DNA of 54,033 nucleotides from an uncultured beta proteobacterium (GCA_903897925.1 CAIUDG010000054.1:1-54033), one strand, 5' to 3'; positions 19,601 through 24,502 are shown, numbered from the stretch's first letter. Made by a program: numbers and translations. The notes: generated from the sequence alone by a model not told the origin.

Positions 19601-21474
19601 GCGCCGCCCTGGGCGCTGATGTGGCCCAGGAAATTGGTCACCTGGTTCGACCAGACCACCACCTCGCCACCGTCGCCGCTGCGCGTGGCGTCGGCCACAA
19701 TCGCCACCCCGGCGCCGACGTAAGTCGCGCTGGCATCGGCCAGATTCGGGTTACTGCCGTGCAAGTCACCGCCAATGCGCACGCTGCCGCCAGCGCTGGC
19801 GCCGGACACATCGACCAGCGTGCTGTCAAACAAGCCCACCTGTGCGCCCGTCAGGGTGACGCTGCCGCCCTGGCCACGGCTGCTGCTGGAGCGCAACACG
19901 CTGTTGTTCAGGATCGCTACCGTCGGCGGCTGGTTCAGCGGTTCGCTGGGCAACGGCGAGGGCTGGCCGCCCTGCAGCTGGATGCGGCCGCCCCCCATGG
20001 CGCCAGAGGCGTCCAGCACTGCGCCATCGATGGTCACATTGGCGCTGGCAAGCACCTCCAGTGAGCCGCCGCTTCCTTGCGCCGACGTGGCGCTGACGCT
20101 GCCGCCCAGCGTTACGTCGCCGCTGCTACTGATCTGCACACTACCGGCCTGCCCCTGCGCCGACACGTCGAGCTGGCCCTTGTCGCTCTGCACGAACTGC
20201 GCCGTGGTGATGTGAATGAAACCACTGCCCTGGGCCAGGTTGCCCAGATCGGTGGCGGTTGCGGTCGCCGAAATCAGCCCGCTGTTGTGTACCAGCGGTG
20301 CCGTCAGCGCAATGCTGCCAGCACTGCTGCCGTCGGCACGGATGCTGCCACTGTTGTCGATGGCATCGCTGGCGCGCAACACAATTTTGCCGCCCTGCTT
20401 GCCCGCGCCATTGGCCTCGATCGTGCCGGAATTGCCAATCTGCGCCGCCACCACGCGGATGCTGCCGGCCGGGCTGCCGTCGGCACCAGCGCTGGCATCG
20501 ACGCTACCGCTGTTCTGCACGCTGTCAGAGCCGATCAACACAATCCGTCCGCCGTGCTGGGCCAGGCCGGTGGCCGACAGCGTGCCGCTGTTTTTCACCA
20601 GGCCGCCAATCACGCTGTTGATCGCCCGCGCGCTCAAAATAATCAGGCCACCGGGCGCCAGCACGGCCGAGCGGTTGTCGACCAGGGACTGCACCAGGCT
20701 CGGACTCACCGTCACGCCCGCCAGCGAGGTGCCATTGTCAATGTGCAGCGTAATCACTTCACCCGAGGCCAGCGCCACGGTGCCAGCCTGGGCGACGATA
20801 ACGCCCTGGTTCACCACCGACGGTGCCAGCAGGGCAATATAGCCGCCCAATGCGCTTACCAGCTGGCCCTGATTGATCACCGAACCGGTGGCACCGTCAC
20901 GCGCAAAACTGACGTTGCCCGCCATGAAGTCGCTCAGGCTGATGGCATGCGTGGTCGCCACCAGGCCACCGACGTTGACACTGGAACCCGGCCCGAAATA
21001 AATACCGCTCGGGTTGGACAGAAACACCTGGCCGTTGGCACTGATGCGGCCAAGAATCTGGCTCGGGTTGGCATCGCTGACGTTGTTCAGCGTCACGCTG
21101 CTGCTCGAGGGCTGGTGGAAATTCACCTGGGCACTGCTGCCCACGTTGAAGGTCTGCCAATTGATGGCAGCGTTGTTGCTGCTTTGGTTGATGTTCATGG
21201 TGGCGCCGTTGGCGCCCGAGCTTTGCGTGATGCTGGCCTGCCCGCCCACCAGTTGTCCGCCGGTCGGCAACTGAGTCGGCAGCGGAGGCGCCGCCTGCGC
21301 CAGTTGCCCCAGCCCAGCCATCAGTACCGCCGCCGCCAGCGTGGTCGCACTGCGCCGGGCACGCCGCAGCAAGCGTCCCCCCGAAATCCCCTTGCCCTTG
21401 GAGCTCACAAACTCAGCCACGGCCACCCAAGCTTGGGCACATTCATTCCATACCAGGCGGTAAGCGTTATTCAT
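1..21474 (-). CDS. Giant two-partner-secretion exoprotein (TpsA, filamentous-haemagglutinin-like adhesin), partial: C-terminus beyond left edge
   Basis: Secreted, surface-exposed adhesin exported across the outer membrane by the TpsB encoded just upstream. The start at 21474 gives an ESPR-type extended signal (MNNAYRLVWNE, then an Arg-rich stretch and a hydrophobic core ending in AQAA). The TPS/haemagglutination-activity domain follows at about residues 60-200 (21290-20870), with the signature motifs NWQTFNVG and NPSGIYFG. An LLLDPYSLTI motif lies near 19500. After that come thousands of residues rich in Gly, Ser, Ala, Thr and Asn, as expected of a beta-helix, and an array of YDG repeats at the left edge. 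The same frame is open at base 1 and at 21474, giving at least 7,158 codons. I translated long parts by eye and found no stop; apart from one Cys in the leader I noticed none. The gene lies 139 bases downstream of tpsB, so cotranscription is likely. The family is secure; the ligand is unknown. Confidence 0.93.
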   Translation of the reverse strand, partial: MNNAYRLVWNECAQAWVAVAEFVSSKGKGISGGRLLRRARRSATTLAAAVLMAGLGQLAQAAPPLPTQLPTGGQLVGGQASITQSSGANGATMNINQSSNNAAINWQTFNVGSSAQVNFHQPSSSSVTLNNVSDANPSQILGRISANGQVFLSNPSGIYFGPGSSVNVGGLVATTHAISLSDFMAGNVSFARDGATGSVINQGQLVSALGGYIALLAPSVVNQGVIVAQAGTVALASGEVITLHIDNGTSLAGVTVSPSLVQSLVDNRSAVLAPGGLIILSARAINSVIGGLVKNSGTLSATGLAQHGGRIVLIGSDSVQNSGSVDASAGADGSPAGSIRVVAAQIGNSGTIEANGAGKQGGKIVLRASDAIDNSGSIRADGSSAGSIALTAPLVHNSGLISATATATDLGNLAQGSGFIHITTAQFVQSDKGQLDVSAQGQAGSVQISSSGDVTLGGSVSATSAQGSGGSLEVLASANVTIDGAVLDASGAMGGGRIQLQGGQPSPLPSEPLNQPPTVAILNNSVLRSSSSRGQGGSVTLTGAQVGLFDSTLVDVSGASAGGSVRIGGDLHGSNPNLADASATYVGAGVAIVADATRSGDGGEVVVWSNQVTNFLGHISAQGGASGGNGGMVEVSSKGQLNFQGTVDTRAAQGQAGMLLLDPYSLTISSNADLNFTGTFDASGTGSNLSVTTLQNQLGLGNVTVTTGSSGGEAGNITVANTVGWFSNSSLALVAANNIIVNTGVSIISAGSGNITLTATAGTITNSGLVRTDGGNLSATAAGTISGAGYYLVAGTSSFISSTGNVTLGTATNKFTGAVSAASASSGSITLANAQTLALGTISAGSGGIALSTASGSNGSINQSSGTFASSGNVSLSVDGSGSISIPAISGGMIFSAVSAGGAVTLGNGSTGTLEFNSSGSSAIVGNAGSGGQASGTVTITGSTVTLDKSIVTSGGNVNLNATSGAVTALSGANITTTAGTDTGTASGAVTVTAANAITLQAITTTGASNSLGVGSNAAAVTLTATTGNLNVGAITTSGGAATTGATTNRNGGNAGNIILGASAGTIYLNGDLSAIGGGFVGTATQGLGGYIELINPTILTANRIVTSGATSGDIDFKSTIDSDTTARSLTVTGGTGAVTFWAAVGATAPLSSLNVVSSTTTTVDGNVTTNAAAGVTVNATNIYLAKNASTLGQGAITINTLAGNGTVTLNSINTYLQDAVTFTRGSGAISFSEYLYSTNSHIAGGDRNSLTFNGSGGGAISVGLDVGGSGSGANTALGDILVSTGTDLTFGRYISAKSLVALNNTGLLTIGSSSYTAWFDGASGFQLSTTGTKAANDQNIGINISVVLSNATAPLSVYAPNGTLSFNYAYNSLTTAGGPLTLSAGQALTLPSNGTLTSNGGLISLSGAGVGQGISDTVTAGSGKIRVNGGGGFVQLDGTISSTDSDSAGTPAILITNAYGASNAVEVRSVTATTGTFQVGQFGTANSLATAQSLGSAGALTLNSGTSFAAATRVTISASGNNSAVSFTVTGTDANGNAASQTISGPNNGSVTTTQYFSTISGISSNAATVGTVSAGVAVEGQAVVGSLNQYAPGGYTNAINIHTLTAAATSAISITSTSNTIDLLGNFSVGSSLNVQAVGRSTGMALTGNVTATDVTIATGNGALALGNYNITSTTGNIWLQGKGVTQSSSSNITSAGTVKIYGADYHSGTNAAVTLAGSIVAANTSTSAVWIDQASSVTLGNVTAGTSASRGGLQLGWDVYYNNGSYAQYGVISGNITQTPGTSVTIGQFGAYQTSGTITLTNAGNEIANIGSYGLYRGGAISVYDADTAHNGLTLSGDFVQGNWSSAVTIETAGALSLANRVYGTGIILSGASIADNGNTIYSNTGIELRAHGGAVTLSGSTTVKGAGNSLLIRNASNVQLGQLTSSGSLTFGSSGSAAAIAASQSPVGAGNLTLVGGSSTFTNAARVAITSAGNDSGVSFTVTGTDMFGRAQTETISGANATVATGSKYFSTVTQVAVSGATASNVTVGNATEAITGNVTQSNYINGTTVVSGVVGGTITLTNSSNTFQQIGNLSAGGNLTMATVYNPLTISGALASTGGNVSISSGYGMTVSSTGSVSANGSSKGVTLTDGTSAVGSNTTIQGALSADSGGIVISSGGAFSNNATGTMNTTGGVSIKTTWNGTNSYNLTLGGNITAGANGIKLTSSGTITQSAGILSTPGALSGPDQSGGGSPGASNPSARGAITLTDANTIGSVGPFYLYNTSVAALSISNAGGGLTLSGPIENSNGSITLSTTGGALNLATYAVYAGELASGGANVILTGQGISQASGTISATGSSDGTTPRNGSSGGTILLTGYDGSAAGTISLGGTLQTASTSTSAITIRGTSALVLPNISAPNGSLNLGDTSQAYYHITGPITQTASTTLNVKVLNVSADSSAVLANSTNLVGQLGAISVGDNVAVQYDFDVYNAANGLSLTHDVVSAGGVRIVTAQGAGSSGTLALGSYNIYATGDIALQGLGITQGASAAINANHAGAAGSGGNISIDGGGGTNNLVLSGSVSTDGAGKTISILDATNATLNTVSAVSGTVALGSSALRLTGTVSEVNSSSLVSAGTLIGNAGVVTLNYSKLDNLGPFVTTGALTLKDQGGAGTAGLALSGNVTLGAASDIETSDGLLNLGAYNINAAGFDLVLKGVGVSQTNASTLSTTTAEIYGGSGNINLFSALNNFTGQVTVNSTGSQVSVQDATQLSMNALTGKLAASTSITAWAGTNLVLTPESLTTTTGNIDFRSLNGNLSTPGNLTTGAGSVTLVAGGSGSNGNVQVNNLITTGAGNVTVQAGTQASLTNSIVSSSGNLSVSGATVIHSTGSPGSPLKLQTAGAGTISVTASGSGGFVMGQYFSYQTASGAISISSGGTADLANISSTSGDVTVNAAGTVQQGAGSAITGNALTVVASNNGNITIANANDNVAYVTLRALNVGGSAAGTGTIVYSDLDGVAVRQVQTAGNATLTAGGAITTDSSGGTGTVVANALTVKTLNNSGADISLTAAGNDVASLTLKVRNAADSANTGSSAGSGNIHYTDSNGFSVTDVETGGYSVLSAGGAVTETGPIVSSGLALSGSGSFTLNNAVSGVPINQVATLASNATGVVNFASSQALAVGAVGGITGVTSGGASITALAPSITTTGYTIDTRSAVAGTAGGAVTLTTTGAAAAGNLLVGNFNTSGSNAAASTNGNGGAAGTITLTTTGSTLTVGGVITARGGAQDGTGAVGASGTVALLAASGAVSQASGTGHAINAGYLQVSSANASALLDTGNAADFVAAAISGAGQGFSYRAGAAYTVGAVGGVNGLSTQGGAIDIGASGVAVSAVQPITTLGGAFSATGLASFNSSGVTLSTQGSINVAGVTYESGGNVNIATNGAGAISVGSINSSGDANAAVANGGSVTLNAGGVLTSSTITAAGIGNLAGGAVSLSGSSVRLGGGVSTGSGLGGSGGNILVSGPAVLYGADVVLNPGSGSGNVTFASSLNSDSAGTPRSLTVTAGSGDVSFNGNVGASAALNHLVINSQGTTTLGGSVSAASVATDAGGSTAINGGAVSTSGTQSYADNVTLGADTSLSASTLSTQGTLVGNSHALAITGNAVFGNAIADTVTGLSTLSVSGSTAINTNTITSSGAQTYSGPVTLGAGTLLTTSNGAVTFGSTLDSIAGGADALTVNAGSGAVTFNGAVGGGVNAALGALVVNSSGSTSFNGAVTATSVSTDAAGTTAINGGSVSTSAAQVYGDAVTLGANAVLSASNLTFTSTVNGAHDLTLNASGATTFAAAVGGTTALTSLTTGATGSTAVNGGAISTSGAQTYNDNLALGADTQLSGSTITTGGTVSGATHSLAITGNAVFGNASSNTVTGLSTLAVSGSTAIHTSNISSSGTQSYGGAVTLAADSTLTGVGVTFSGTLDSDSTARNLSVNAGAGAIAFNGAVGGTHALASLYLSTSKTGAGAITQSAPINVGNLGIQSSGDVLLNNPGNAITTLAASLSGGAALTLVDSTGLALGSVSNADNSATLNGLSDGSGSSAVSLTTGGALTQASASTLITLNGSLTIDTTAYNAGNVLLTNAASGGTLLGNTMVAGDFTLDSSGPITQVVNANGANVDAWLRVGGNLNTAHGQLVQGTHSTNYFGGGASGGVSPNVIDLNGIITLSMSGGNLVASVNNGTTIVNNAGSISAAELASGTPINIISGAGGQSISAVANSAAVTLTQANHIGGALRITTAGAYANSGVANATGIVESGALSLAHDVNFTVQASAANSTSGIAGHGTLVLANASNSFGGTVSVNAPGMNVQLADSSALALGNVTGSQVLLDLAAGASQTSGNLNAQQLVIRGVGAVNFSLANQVDSVAANLSGGALTLNFAGTQSAPNAGTVQVSTIAPFDGGSNVVGLNSSGQAITLSSAVGLGLAAAVNSGAAATSISATGGELLQLSNDASGGVSGLVLNQAALNMVSASASNFSTTGGGDIYLSALNFGSAAGPVTITGSHDINFATGGGAGALGFANGVHASASNHLNVGVLSAGATPTLQASAGNVVLGGAAVSLSSVTAAAGSVSVSGPVLLAADTTLNGVGLSLSGAVDGAHALTLAAGAGDLVLSGVVGGQTPLSSIAASGANLSLHDVATVGTQTYTGSITTHSSYVSQGAAIDFAGPLALGGALVVDTTNGGNSATGANVSFDAAVDNASLGVAQGMTISAGSAGVVSFHGAVGAGANGAVGAVAIASAAQANLGNVNAASIDTSAVALTQLNGSLSTSGAIRTGALDALGTADSLSGGAISSGNIVIANGDTLSLQGSTVATGAISGTAANLLINASGAVTVGGALGTNIGTLTLAQSAGTTFTGTVAADTVTLTDSTGSITFDGALTANTLNTASKPYSVALLGGGTVSNATTFANSGSVQLGSHSSDTSTFTGGVNTVGSAGTSLAGTLASSNAAIALGASTLTADTTLTSGSGSIALASVTDGGGAGHALTLGDMAQTGAITVAGNLVLNRLNTAAAAYDIALHGNANAVTAATTFSNSGLLTLGSTGFANGATHTAGDTTVQGTVSASAGNLNFATTNLSGTLNALAGAVNTGALNAQGSIDSLNGGAISSAAIVIANGDTLSLHGSTVATGAISGTAAGAAANLLINASGAVTVGGALGTNIGTLTLAQSAGTTFTGTVAADTVTLTDSTGSITFDGALTANTLNTANKPYSVALLAGGTVSNAATFVNTGTLTLGTLASDVSTFTAGLTLNGPSSAVLAGTVQTQNAPLQFGSATAVTLATDTTLSTGSADLAMNGAINGAHALNLNSQGLTTIGGLVGGLSPLTALTTDAGGSTSIGGAALNFSGALTFNDAVTLAQSTSLSAGSLSTASTISALGHDLVLATDTLALGGTVSGTGHLALHEKTAGTTIGVAGGAGALNIDAAQWANIAAGFTDVTVGDSAAGAVTVGSASSSVALPNATILRSGAGVALPANVQIGGAFLRVDAASASSLSGVASGSGNLETVGLGVLSLNAAAPNSYSGQTIIGTGATLAVVADGALASTSGVRNSGTLDLSASNGVSTATVTGSGAVNLGANTLTLAAADGSISGVVSGNGGSIVLNGGALTLSGSNSYSGATLINGGTLTVSNSAALGSAAAGTTVASGAELILNGSGLNIADALVLNGTGASAAGALINQGGNNTLSGAISLGSGAVSVVANAGNLSFAGTVDGAADLSVQSQGAVNFLSAVGGMTPLSSINTSAGATVSLVNVSTSGVQNYGGNATLNGTYLTSNAAISLNGSTSLAGDSALHTGSGAVNFGGAVNGAHALSVDSTGATVFAATVGGNTALASLSTLSGGSVSLGSVTTSGAQSYSGNASLHGSYQTSNAGWSVGGASTLAGDTTVTTGSGAVSFMGTVDGAQALAVNSSGVTTFAAPVGSSTPLNSLTIAGAGSTALNGGAVHTSGLQSYGEALTLGADTVLSGSDITLGGSVDGAFALALNASGVSTFGGVVGGTTALTSLSTDAAGSTAINTTAISTTGAQTFNDNLSLGSNTLLSASSVSIGASLLGNNHALVINANAVLGSLASNSLTGLTTLGVSGSTALNAGVVTSSGTQTYSGPVTLGADSVVSAGSGAVSFASTVDGAYALTVNSSGATTFAADVGGTTPLSSLTTDAGGSVSLRNVTTTGAQSYGDNASVNGQYQTGNAPVRFGANTTLVGDTTVSAGSGAVTFAGTVDGAYALVVNSSAATTFAANVGSNVALSSLSTDAGGSVSATGVRTTGAQSYGENATLSGSYQTSNAAFSVAGTTTLAGDTTVATGTGSVSFAGAVDGAHALAVTSSGATQFGADVGNAVALASLITGPGGTLDLQNVTTSGLQSYGESTTTHGSYKSQGAVIAFNGDVTALAALLVDTTQNNAAGANVTFAGGLSSAGLPVTVTAGSGTVNAVGAVNMGALDIVSAAGATLNNASNNIASVSGNLGNAGLSVRNAGTVTVAAGGINSSGNVDLRALSGDIVLDGAVAASGGANILLAAASGNFSNNVGASALSTGSGRWLVYSSDPRNDQRGGLAPQFKLYNASLASTLPGATAGQDGFIYSVAPVITPTLVGTVQKVYDAGVNATLAPSNYSATSGAIDGDVVTLNNPLNGSYDTKGVGTGKTVTVSGLGIATQSNGAVTVYGYTLGQSSASANIGVVTQAPLTVVGLIALNNVYDGTSNVLLSTAAASANGVLGSDQIALVSANGTFDGNNKNVGTNKPVTATGITLSGADQSNYYLVPVTGLHADTTPRTLTVTATGSSKVYDATTAASVSISDNVLQGDVLSVSYSANFLDKNVGNNKYIGVSGISISGPDAGNYAVNSSASAFGNITPALLTVAATAGNKVYDGSTSASVTLSSNAFNGDALTLGVPTAAFADKNVGNGKVVSISGIVLGGADAGNYSLQNSPITTTANITPAALTVSASASNKVYDGSSNASVTLSSNALNGDVLTLSDSAALFADKNVGVGKVVSVSGIALGGADAGNYSLQNSSATTSATITPAPLTVSATGINKVYDGSNSASVTLSSNKIGSDVLTLSDSAVLFADKNAGVGKVVSVSGIALAGADAGNYSLQNSSATTSATITPAPLTVSASASNKVYDGSSNASVTLSSNALNSDVL
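2300..4165 (-). repeat. Irregular beta-strand repeat array in tpsA (220-290 base units)
   Basis: A recurring segment reads T-x-G-x-Q-x-Y followed by an Asn/Ser/Thr-rich stretch, then VDGAHALAVxSSGATxF and VGxxxALxSL. The Q-x-Y core occurs near 2322, 2605, 2888, 3115, 3337, 3557, 3846 and 4127, so the spacing is either about 283 or about 222 bases. The shorter units lack one block of strands. The pattern is that of stacked beta-helix coils in the adhesin shaft. Confidence 0.7.
5727..7042 (-). repeat. Pair of near-identical ~370-base segments, 951 bases apart, within tpsA
   Basis: Bases 5727-6103 and 6678-7042 are nearly identical in DNA and protein (for example the stretches encoding TVTLTDSTGSITFDGALTAN and LTLAQSAGTTFTGTVAA occur in both). 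The left copy carries 12 extra bases near 5981, encoding an extra AAPA-like tetrapeptide by local duplication. The low divergence compared with the rest of the shaft suggests a recent duplication or gene conversion. Confidence 0.8.
9640..10760 (-). repeat. Second irregular beta-strand repeat array in tpsA
   Basis: The same Q-x-Y core as in the 2.3-4.2 kb array recurs near 9675, 9904, 10130, 10438 and 10657. Here it is embedded in units reading STAINGGxVSTSGAQTY, then LGADTxLS, then ITGNAVFGNA. Spacing is about 219-230 bases with one 308-base unit. It appears to be a separate expansion of the same building block. Confidence 0.65.
15370..15625 (-). repeat. VTGTD module, copy 1 (within tpsA)
   Basis: This module of about 85 residues contains RVAITSAGNDSGVSFTVTG, then TETISGAN, then KYFSTVTQ. 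A diverged copy lies at 16735-16990. It differs in style from the surrounding strand repeats because it has a defined hydrophobic pattern and few Gly residues. Confidence 0.6.
16735..16990 (-). repeat. VTGTD module, copy 2 (within tpsA)
   Basis: This is the partner of the module at 15370-15625. It contains RVTISASGNNSAVSFTVTG, then SQTISGPN, then QYFSTISG. The two copies align over their whole length with many substitutions, so the duplication is older than the 951-base one. Confidence 0.6.
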
Positions 21475-21613
21475 GGAAAAACCTCTCAGGGATAAACGGA
21501 TAGTGAAAACAAAAGACCGTGCTGCACAACGCTGGACACACGGGGATGCAAATTACGCGAAGTGAAAGTTGCTGCCGCTGCGCCCGGCCTCAGCCGTCTG
21601 GCGCAGCGCGGCC

Positions 21614-23923
21614 TCAATCCTTGCTGGCGCTCTCACTGACAATGCGCCACTGCGCACCCGAGCGACGTAACTGCAAGACCTTGTGAACCTTGTCGTGGTA
21701 ATGCGCGGACTGGTAGGCCTGTTCGAACTCCACCAGAGCGGATTCGCGCTTGAGCACCACGTGGGCCGCGCTCGCGCTGATTTGTATGGTTCCGGCGTGC
21801 GTCAGGCGCTGGCGCCGCTGCGCTTGCCACTGCGCCAGGCTTAAGCCCTTGGCGGGCTGGAAGCCGGCGTCGTAGAACGCCAGATAGGCTGGCACATCGG
21901 CACGCTGCCAGGCCTGCATCCAGGCACTCAGGGTTTGCTGGATAGCCTGCATTTGCGCCTGCAGTTCGGTTGCTGTGGGCGCCGCCGACTGGTCCTTGCT
22001 GGACGCCTCGGCGGTCGCCACGGCGGGCGGCGCGCTGTCCACTGGCACCGCAGCAGCCGGCGCAGCCGGAGCAAGGGCAGGCATCGGCGCCGTCGCGGCC
22101 AAAACCGGTGTTGCGTCAGACGCGCCGGCCGGAACCGCAACCGCCGTGGGCGTGGGCGTGGGCGTGGGCGCGGGCGCGGGTGCCGCCAGTACCGAAGCCC
22201 CATAGGCCGGTGCCGCACTGGCCACCGGCGCCGACTCCGCGCTGGAACCAAACGGTATCGTCAGGCTCAGCCAGAACCGGTCGCGCACCAGGCTACCGTC
22301 CTGGTCATTGCCGCTGGTGCTGGGGTTCGGATTCGAGCCATCGCGGCGCGAATAGACCAGCTTCACGCTGGCACCGGCGTCAGAAATCCAGCCGAGTCCG
22401 AGACCATAACCCTTGAGGTCGTAACTCGGCCCGACGCTGGCCCCATTGTTGACATGGCCCCAGTCATAGAAACCGCTCAACATGAAATTGCCGGCCAAGC
22501 GCTGGCGCAGTTCAACATTGAGCAGCTGCCCTTCGCTGCCACCGCCCTCATTCGCCGGATAGGCACGCACCCCGGTGGCGCCCCCCAGGTACATGCGTTC
22601 CGAGGTATCCAGGTCCTTGCTGGCGGTCTGCCCGGACAAGGCGCCATACAAAGACAGCGAATCGGTCAGCGTTTGCTGGCGCGACAGCGCATAGTGCAGC
22701 TTGCTGAAGGTTCCACCAAAGGCGGCGTTTTCACCCGCATCCAGCGTTCCCTGGTTGATATTTCCCTGCGCATAACTCAGCTCCAGGGTGTTGGCGCCGC
22801 CGCCACCCAGGGCGTCAAAACGGTTCCCGGTCAGCGACACGGTGGACAGGATATCGCTGTAGTCCGACTGCACCACGCCGGCGGCGTCGTTGTGGAAGCT
22901 CTTGTTTTGCAGACCCAGGCCAATACTCAGGTTTTGTTCACGCTCACGCACCAGCGGATAGCTCAGGTCCAGGCCCGCGCTGTTGGAGTTGCCACTGCCG
23001 TTCAGGGCAGAAAAATCGGAGCCAATCAAACGGTAGTCGAGTCGCGACAGGGTCACATTGGCGCGTGCGCCACGCACCCCGACCGGCAGGCTATAACCGA
23101 GTTGTGCGTAGTCACTGCCATCGGTGTGAATCGCATTGAGGGTCGCCTGGTCGCCGATACCCAGCGGGCTATTCAGACTGGCCGTCACGGAAACACGGTT
23201 TTCACCGGTAGAGCGCGCGCCGGTATTGTCCAGGTCGGCTTCCCCCGTGACCAGCGGCTTGTTCACCAGCAGCAGCACCAGTTCGGTCTCACCCTCCTGA
23301 GTACCCTCACGCAGATTGCCAGTAACGCTGACGCCCGGAAGGTCGCCAACGATCCACAGCGCCCGGTCAATCGCATCGGTATTCAGTGGTTCGCCGACTT
23401 TCTGCTGCGCTTCTATGCGCGCCACCACATCGGCCACGCTGACGCGGCTGGCCTCGGCGCCCTCCACCTTCACGCCGGAAAACACCGCCTCGACAATCCG
23501 GAACGTCACCACACCGTCAGTGACATCCTGTTTCGGCAGATTCACCTGGGCCACCCAGCCGGCATCCCGATAGACCTGCGCCACTGCCGCCAGCGCCATT
23601 TGCAACTGGTCAAAATCAAGCGGCCGACCGAGGTAGTTTTGCAGCGCCCGGGCCAGCTCCGGCTGGCCGATACGGTGGTTTCCGACAAAGCGGAATTCCT
23701 TCACCGTAATCACGGTGCCGCTGGGCAGGCTCAGCTCCGGCGTCGCCAGATTGAGTCGCGGCGCCGGCAGCTGACCTGGCGTGGCCGGCTTTTCCCGCTC
23801 TATCTGCTGGCGCAGCGTTCCGGCATCAGGAATGGTCTGGCTCCAAGCCGATTGCAGTGCTGTTGCCAGCACCGCCAAAGTGGAAATAGCCAACAGGGAC
23901 TTAGCGCCAACAGGAGTGTTCAT
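21614..23923 (-). CDS. TpsB outer-membrane transporter (ShlB/FhaC/HecB family) with C-terminal NTF2-like domain
   Basis: Outer-membrane Omp85-superfamily pore that recognises the TPS domain of the adjacent exoprotein and exports it. It is 769 residues from an ATG at 23923, which begins a good signal peptide (hydrophobic run LLAISTLAVLATAL, cleavage near SAWSQ). A POTRA-type domain spans about 65-145 and a second about 146-220. The beta-barrel spans about 222-558, with the loop-6 signature GVRAYP at 451-456 and a last strand ending in Phe (FWLSLTIPF). Unusually, the chain continues with an Ala/Pro-rich linker (about 560-650, including a PT run) and a folded domain (about 655-765) resembling the NTF2-like domain of Cds6-type L,D-transpeptidases. 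Typical TpsB proteins end at the last strand. The extension should lie in the periplasm. An upstream in-frame start at 24049 would place non-signal sequence before the leader and is unlikely. Confidence 0.92.
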   Translation of the reverse strand: MNTPVGAKSLLAISTLAVLATALQSAWSQTIPDAGTLRQQIEREKPATPGQLPAPRLNLATPELSLPSGTVITVKEFRFVGNHRIGQPELARALQNYLGRPLDFDQLQMALAAVAQVYRDAGWVAQVNLPKQDVTDGVVTFRIVEAVFSGVKVEGAEASRVSVADVVARIEAQQKVGEPLNTDAIDRALWIVGDLPGVSVTGNLREGTQEGETELVLLLVNKPLVTGEADLDNTGARSTGENRVSVTASLNSPLGIGDQATLNAIHTDGSDYAQLGYSLPVGVRGARANVTLSRLDYRLIGSDFSALNGSGNSNSAGLDLSYPLVREREQNLSIGLGLQNKSFHNDAAGVVQSDYSDILSTVSLTGNRFDALGGGGANTLELSYAQGNINQGTLDAGENAAFGGTFSKLHYALSRQQTLTDSLSLYGALSGQTASKDLDTSERMYLGGATGVRAYPANEGGGSEGQLLNVELRQRLAGNFMLSGFYDWGHVNNGASVGPSYDLKGYGLGLGWISDAGASVKLVYSRRDGSNPNPSTSGNDQDGSLVRDRFWLSLTIPFGSSAESAPVASAAPAYGASVLAAPAPAPTPTPTPTAVAVPAGASDATPVLAATAPMPALAPAAPAAAVPVDSAPPAVATAEASSKDQSAAPTATELQAQMQAIQQTLSAWMQAWQRADVPAYLAFYDAGFQPAKGLSLAQWQAQRRQRLTHAGTIQISASAAHVVLKRESALVEFEQAYQSAHYHDKVHKVLQLRRSGAQWRIVSESASKD

Positions 23924-24136
23924 ATAGATATTCAGACAAATATTCCGGACCAGTATAGGTTCGTAAGATTTACATCCGAATACATCTATTACACACTTTT
24001 GAACTATTTTCGTGCTGCGCTGCGGCATCCAATCAGCAAACCACCGCATACAGCGATGGTTAGCCGCGAATAGTTCTCAATAACAAAATATCCAGGCCGG
24101 CGCCCATCACGCGGGCGCTTCAGGCAGCCAAAAATA

Positions 24137-24502
24137 TCACGCCGCAGGCGCTGTATTTTCTTCCTGAGCGGAGGCGCTGGCTTGGGCTGCTTTCTGGTTT
24201 TGCGCGGCAATCACTTGCGCCCCGACCTGGGCCGCCTGGGAGAAATGCTGCGTCACCAACTGGCGCAATTCTTCTATTTGCTCCAAGGCATAGGGCAGCG
24301 AAGGAAATACTGCCGGCATCGCCACCAGGCGACCGTCCTGCGCCAGAAACAGGGTGTTCACCGCAACCCCTGCCGCCGTGGTTTCCACACCGAACACACT
24401 GCGTCCCTGAATTTGCTGTGGCACCTCGGCAGCGCCACTGGCGGCGGCTTCACTGGCGGCGCTATCGACGGAAACTTTGGGGGTGCTGGAAGTTGGGCTC
24501 AT
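24137..24502 (-). CDS. Small protein of unknown function
   Basis: 121 residues. I do not recognise the family. The N-terminal ~35 residues are Ser/Ala-rich and probably disordered. The middle (VFGVETTAAGVAVNTLFLAQ and MPAVFPSLPYALEQIEELRQ) mixes beta-like and helical segments. The C-terminus is an Ala/Gln-rich helix, phasin-like in composition only. Two ATGs are adjacent (24505 and 24502). An AGGA ribosome-binding site sits five bases before the second, so I prefer 24502. No signal peptide or membrane helix is evident. The gene lies alone between ybdD and tpsB in the same direction, 98 bases after ybdD. Coding is supported by its length, a plausible ribosome-binding site and the absence of a better frame. 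Confidence 0.6.
   Translation of the reverse strand: MSPTSSTPKVSVDSAASEAAASGAAEVPQQIQGRSVFGVETTAAGVAVNTLFLAQDGRLVAMPAVFPSLPYALEQIEELRQLVTQHFSQAAQVGAQVIAAQNQKAAQASASAQEENTAPAA

Noticed and set aside
21935..24073. Plus-strand ORF of 712 residues opposite tpsB
   Set aside because: Antisense to a clear Omp85-family gene with signal peptide, POTRA and barrel motifs; the antisense product is Arg/His/Gln-rich without domains.
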